From positions 248,001-312,000 of the forward strand of contig NZ_SLYA01000004.1 of the NCBI RefSeq assembly GCF_004340965.1: DNA of 64,000 nt, written 5' to 3'. Source of the DNA: Sphingomonas sp. PP-CE-1A-559. Its GTDB lineage: Bacteria; Pseudomonadota; Alphaproteobacteria; Sphingomonadales; Sphingomonadaceae. The notes beneath the pieces are model-generated. The model saw only the letters and a program-made list of their open reading frames with translations. It was not told the origin of the DNA and searched no databases. The translations under genes were made by a program, and so were the position numbers. Shown here in pieces: positions 63,725 through 64,000 of this stretch; within the stretch, counting starts at the first letter, position 1, and every line of letters begins with the position of its first letter.

Positions 63725-64000
63725 GCGAGCAAGCGGTTCTGCTCGTCGACGACGACGACGTGTTGCGCGGGGCGCTGGAGCAATCGTTCGAACTCGCCGG
63801 GATCGCGGTGATCGCCGAGCGCGACCCGACCGTCGCGCTCGCCTGCGTGACCGCCGGGTTCGACGGCGCGGTCGTATCCGACATCCGCATGCCGAAGATG
63901 GACGGCCTCGAACTCTTCCGCCGGATCGCCGCGATCGACCACGAGATCCCGGTGCTGCTGATGACCGGCCACGGCGACGTCGCGATGGCCGTCGCCGCGC
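63721..64000 (+). CDS. dctD: C4-dicarboxylate response regulator DctD (partial, runs off the window)
   Basis: The first 93 residues are a receiver domain with LLVDDDDVL, acceptor Asp54 in VVSDIRMPKMDG, and LLMTGHGDVAMAV. This matches the NtrC-family regulator DctD, whose AAA+ sigma-54 activation and DNA-binding domains should lie beyond base 64000. It is translationally coupled to dctB through ATGA. With dctA and the divergent control region it forms a complete dicarboxylate uptake circuit. Confidence 0.92.
   Translation, partial: MSEQAVLLVDDDDVLRGALEQSFELAGIAVIAERDPTVALACVTAGFDGAVVSDIRMPKMDGLELFRRIAAIDHEIPVLLMTGHGDVAMAVAA

Overview
The window is a 64 kb piece of GC-rich alphaproteobacterial chromosome, most likely Sphingomonas or a close sphingomonad. 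This rests on the many TonB-dependent receptors, the gene order tRNA-Val / cpdR / N-formylglutamate amidohydrolase, dense coding on both strands, and numerous paired palindromic intergenic repeats. I see no phage, transposase, CRISPR array or secondary-metabolite cluster. It reads as core chromosome with a few accessory touches.

Layout. 0.1-2.3 kb: atpH-atpA of the ATP synthase (minus strand). 2.5-7 kb: dienelactone hydrolase, a short-chain dehydrogenase, the DNA-repair protein Ada and a membrane-bound trypsin-like protease. 7.1-12 kb: an orphan CpaF/TadA ATPase, a two-domain aspartyl protease with PDZ domain, and a polytopic glycosyltransferase. 12-15 kb: a polyhydroxyalkanoate (PHA) locus with phaR, a PhaC-like enzyme and a thiolase. 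15-19.5 kb: a large TonB receptor followed by a prolyl-hydroxylase-like enzyme. 19.5-25.5 kb: a vitamin B12 uptake operon btuB-btuF-btuC-btuD, headed by a cobalamin riboswitch and followed by alanine racemase. 25.8-28.4 kb: a second TonB receptor and a DUF4126 membrane protein. 28.5-33.7 kb: redox and stress genes (SDR, msrB, a hydrolase fused in frame to a Yellow/MRJP-like protein, a catalase-family protein). 33.7-38.4 kb: tRNA-Val, cpdR, N-formylglutamate amidohydrolase and an Mfd-type helicase. 38.4-41.8 kb: part of an oxidative galactose pathway (galactose dehydrogenase, GntR regulator, dgoK, dgoA). 41.8-44.9 kb: bioF-bioD-bioA. 44.9-48.6 kb: PHB-depolymerase-like esterase, MATE exporter and two small proteins. 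48.5-55.7 kb: a complete distal valine pathway (mmsB, enoyl-CoA hydratase, HIBCH, acyl-CoA dehydrogenase, mmsA) with a divergent LysR regulator. 55.8-58.5 kb: a membrane protein and a pair of acyl-CoA dehydrogenases. 58.8-64 kb: C4-dicarboxylate uptake (outer-membrane barrel, dctA, dctB, start of dctD).

The most unusual content is between genes. At least five families of paired inverted hairpins (REPIN-like) occupy almost every non-coding gap, including gaps inside the btu, valine and probably atp operons. Two copies of one family closely bracket a decayed GIY-YIG nuclease gene (frameshift plus in-frame TGA), which suggests a nuclease/palindrome partnership. Regulatory sites that fit neighbouring regulators can be read directly: a cobalamin riboswitch, a dyad of the PhaR type ahead of the depolymerase gene, a LysR-type dyad ahead of mmsA, a widely spaced 10-bp inverted repeat between dctA and dctB, and a perfect 12-bp inverted repeat ahead of the 1112-residue receptor.
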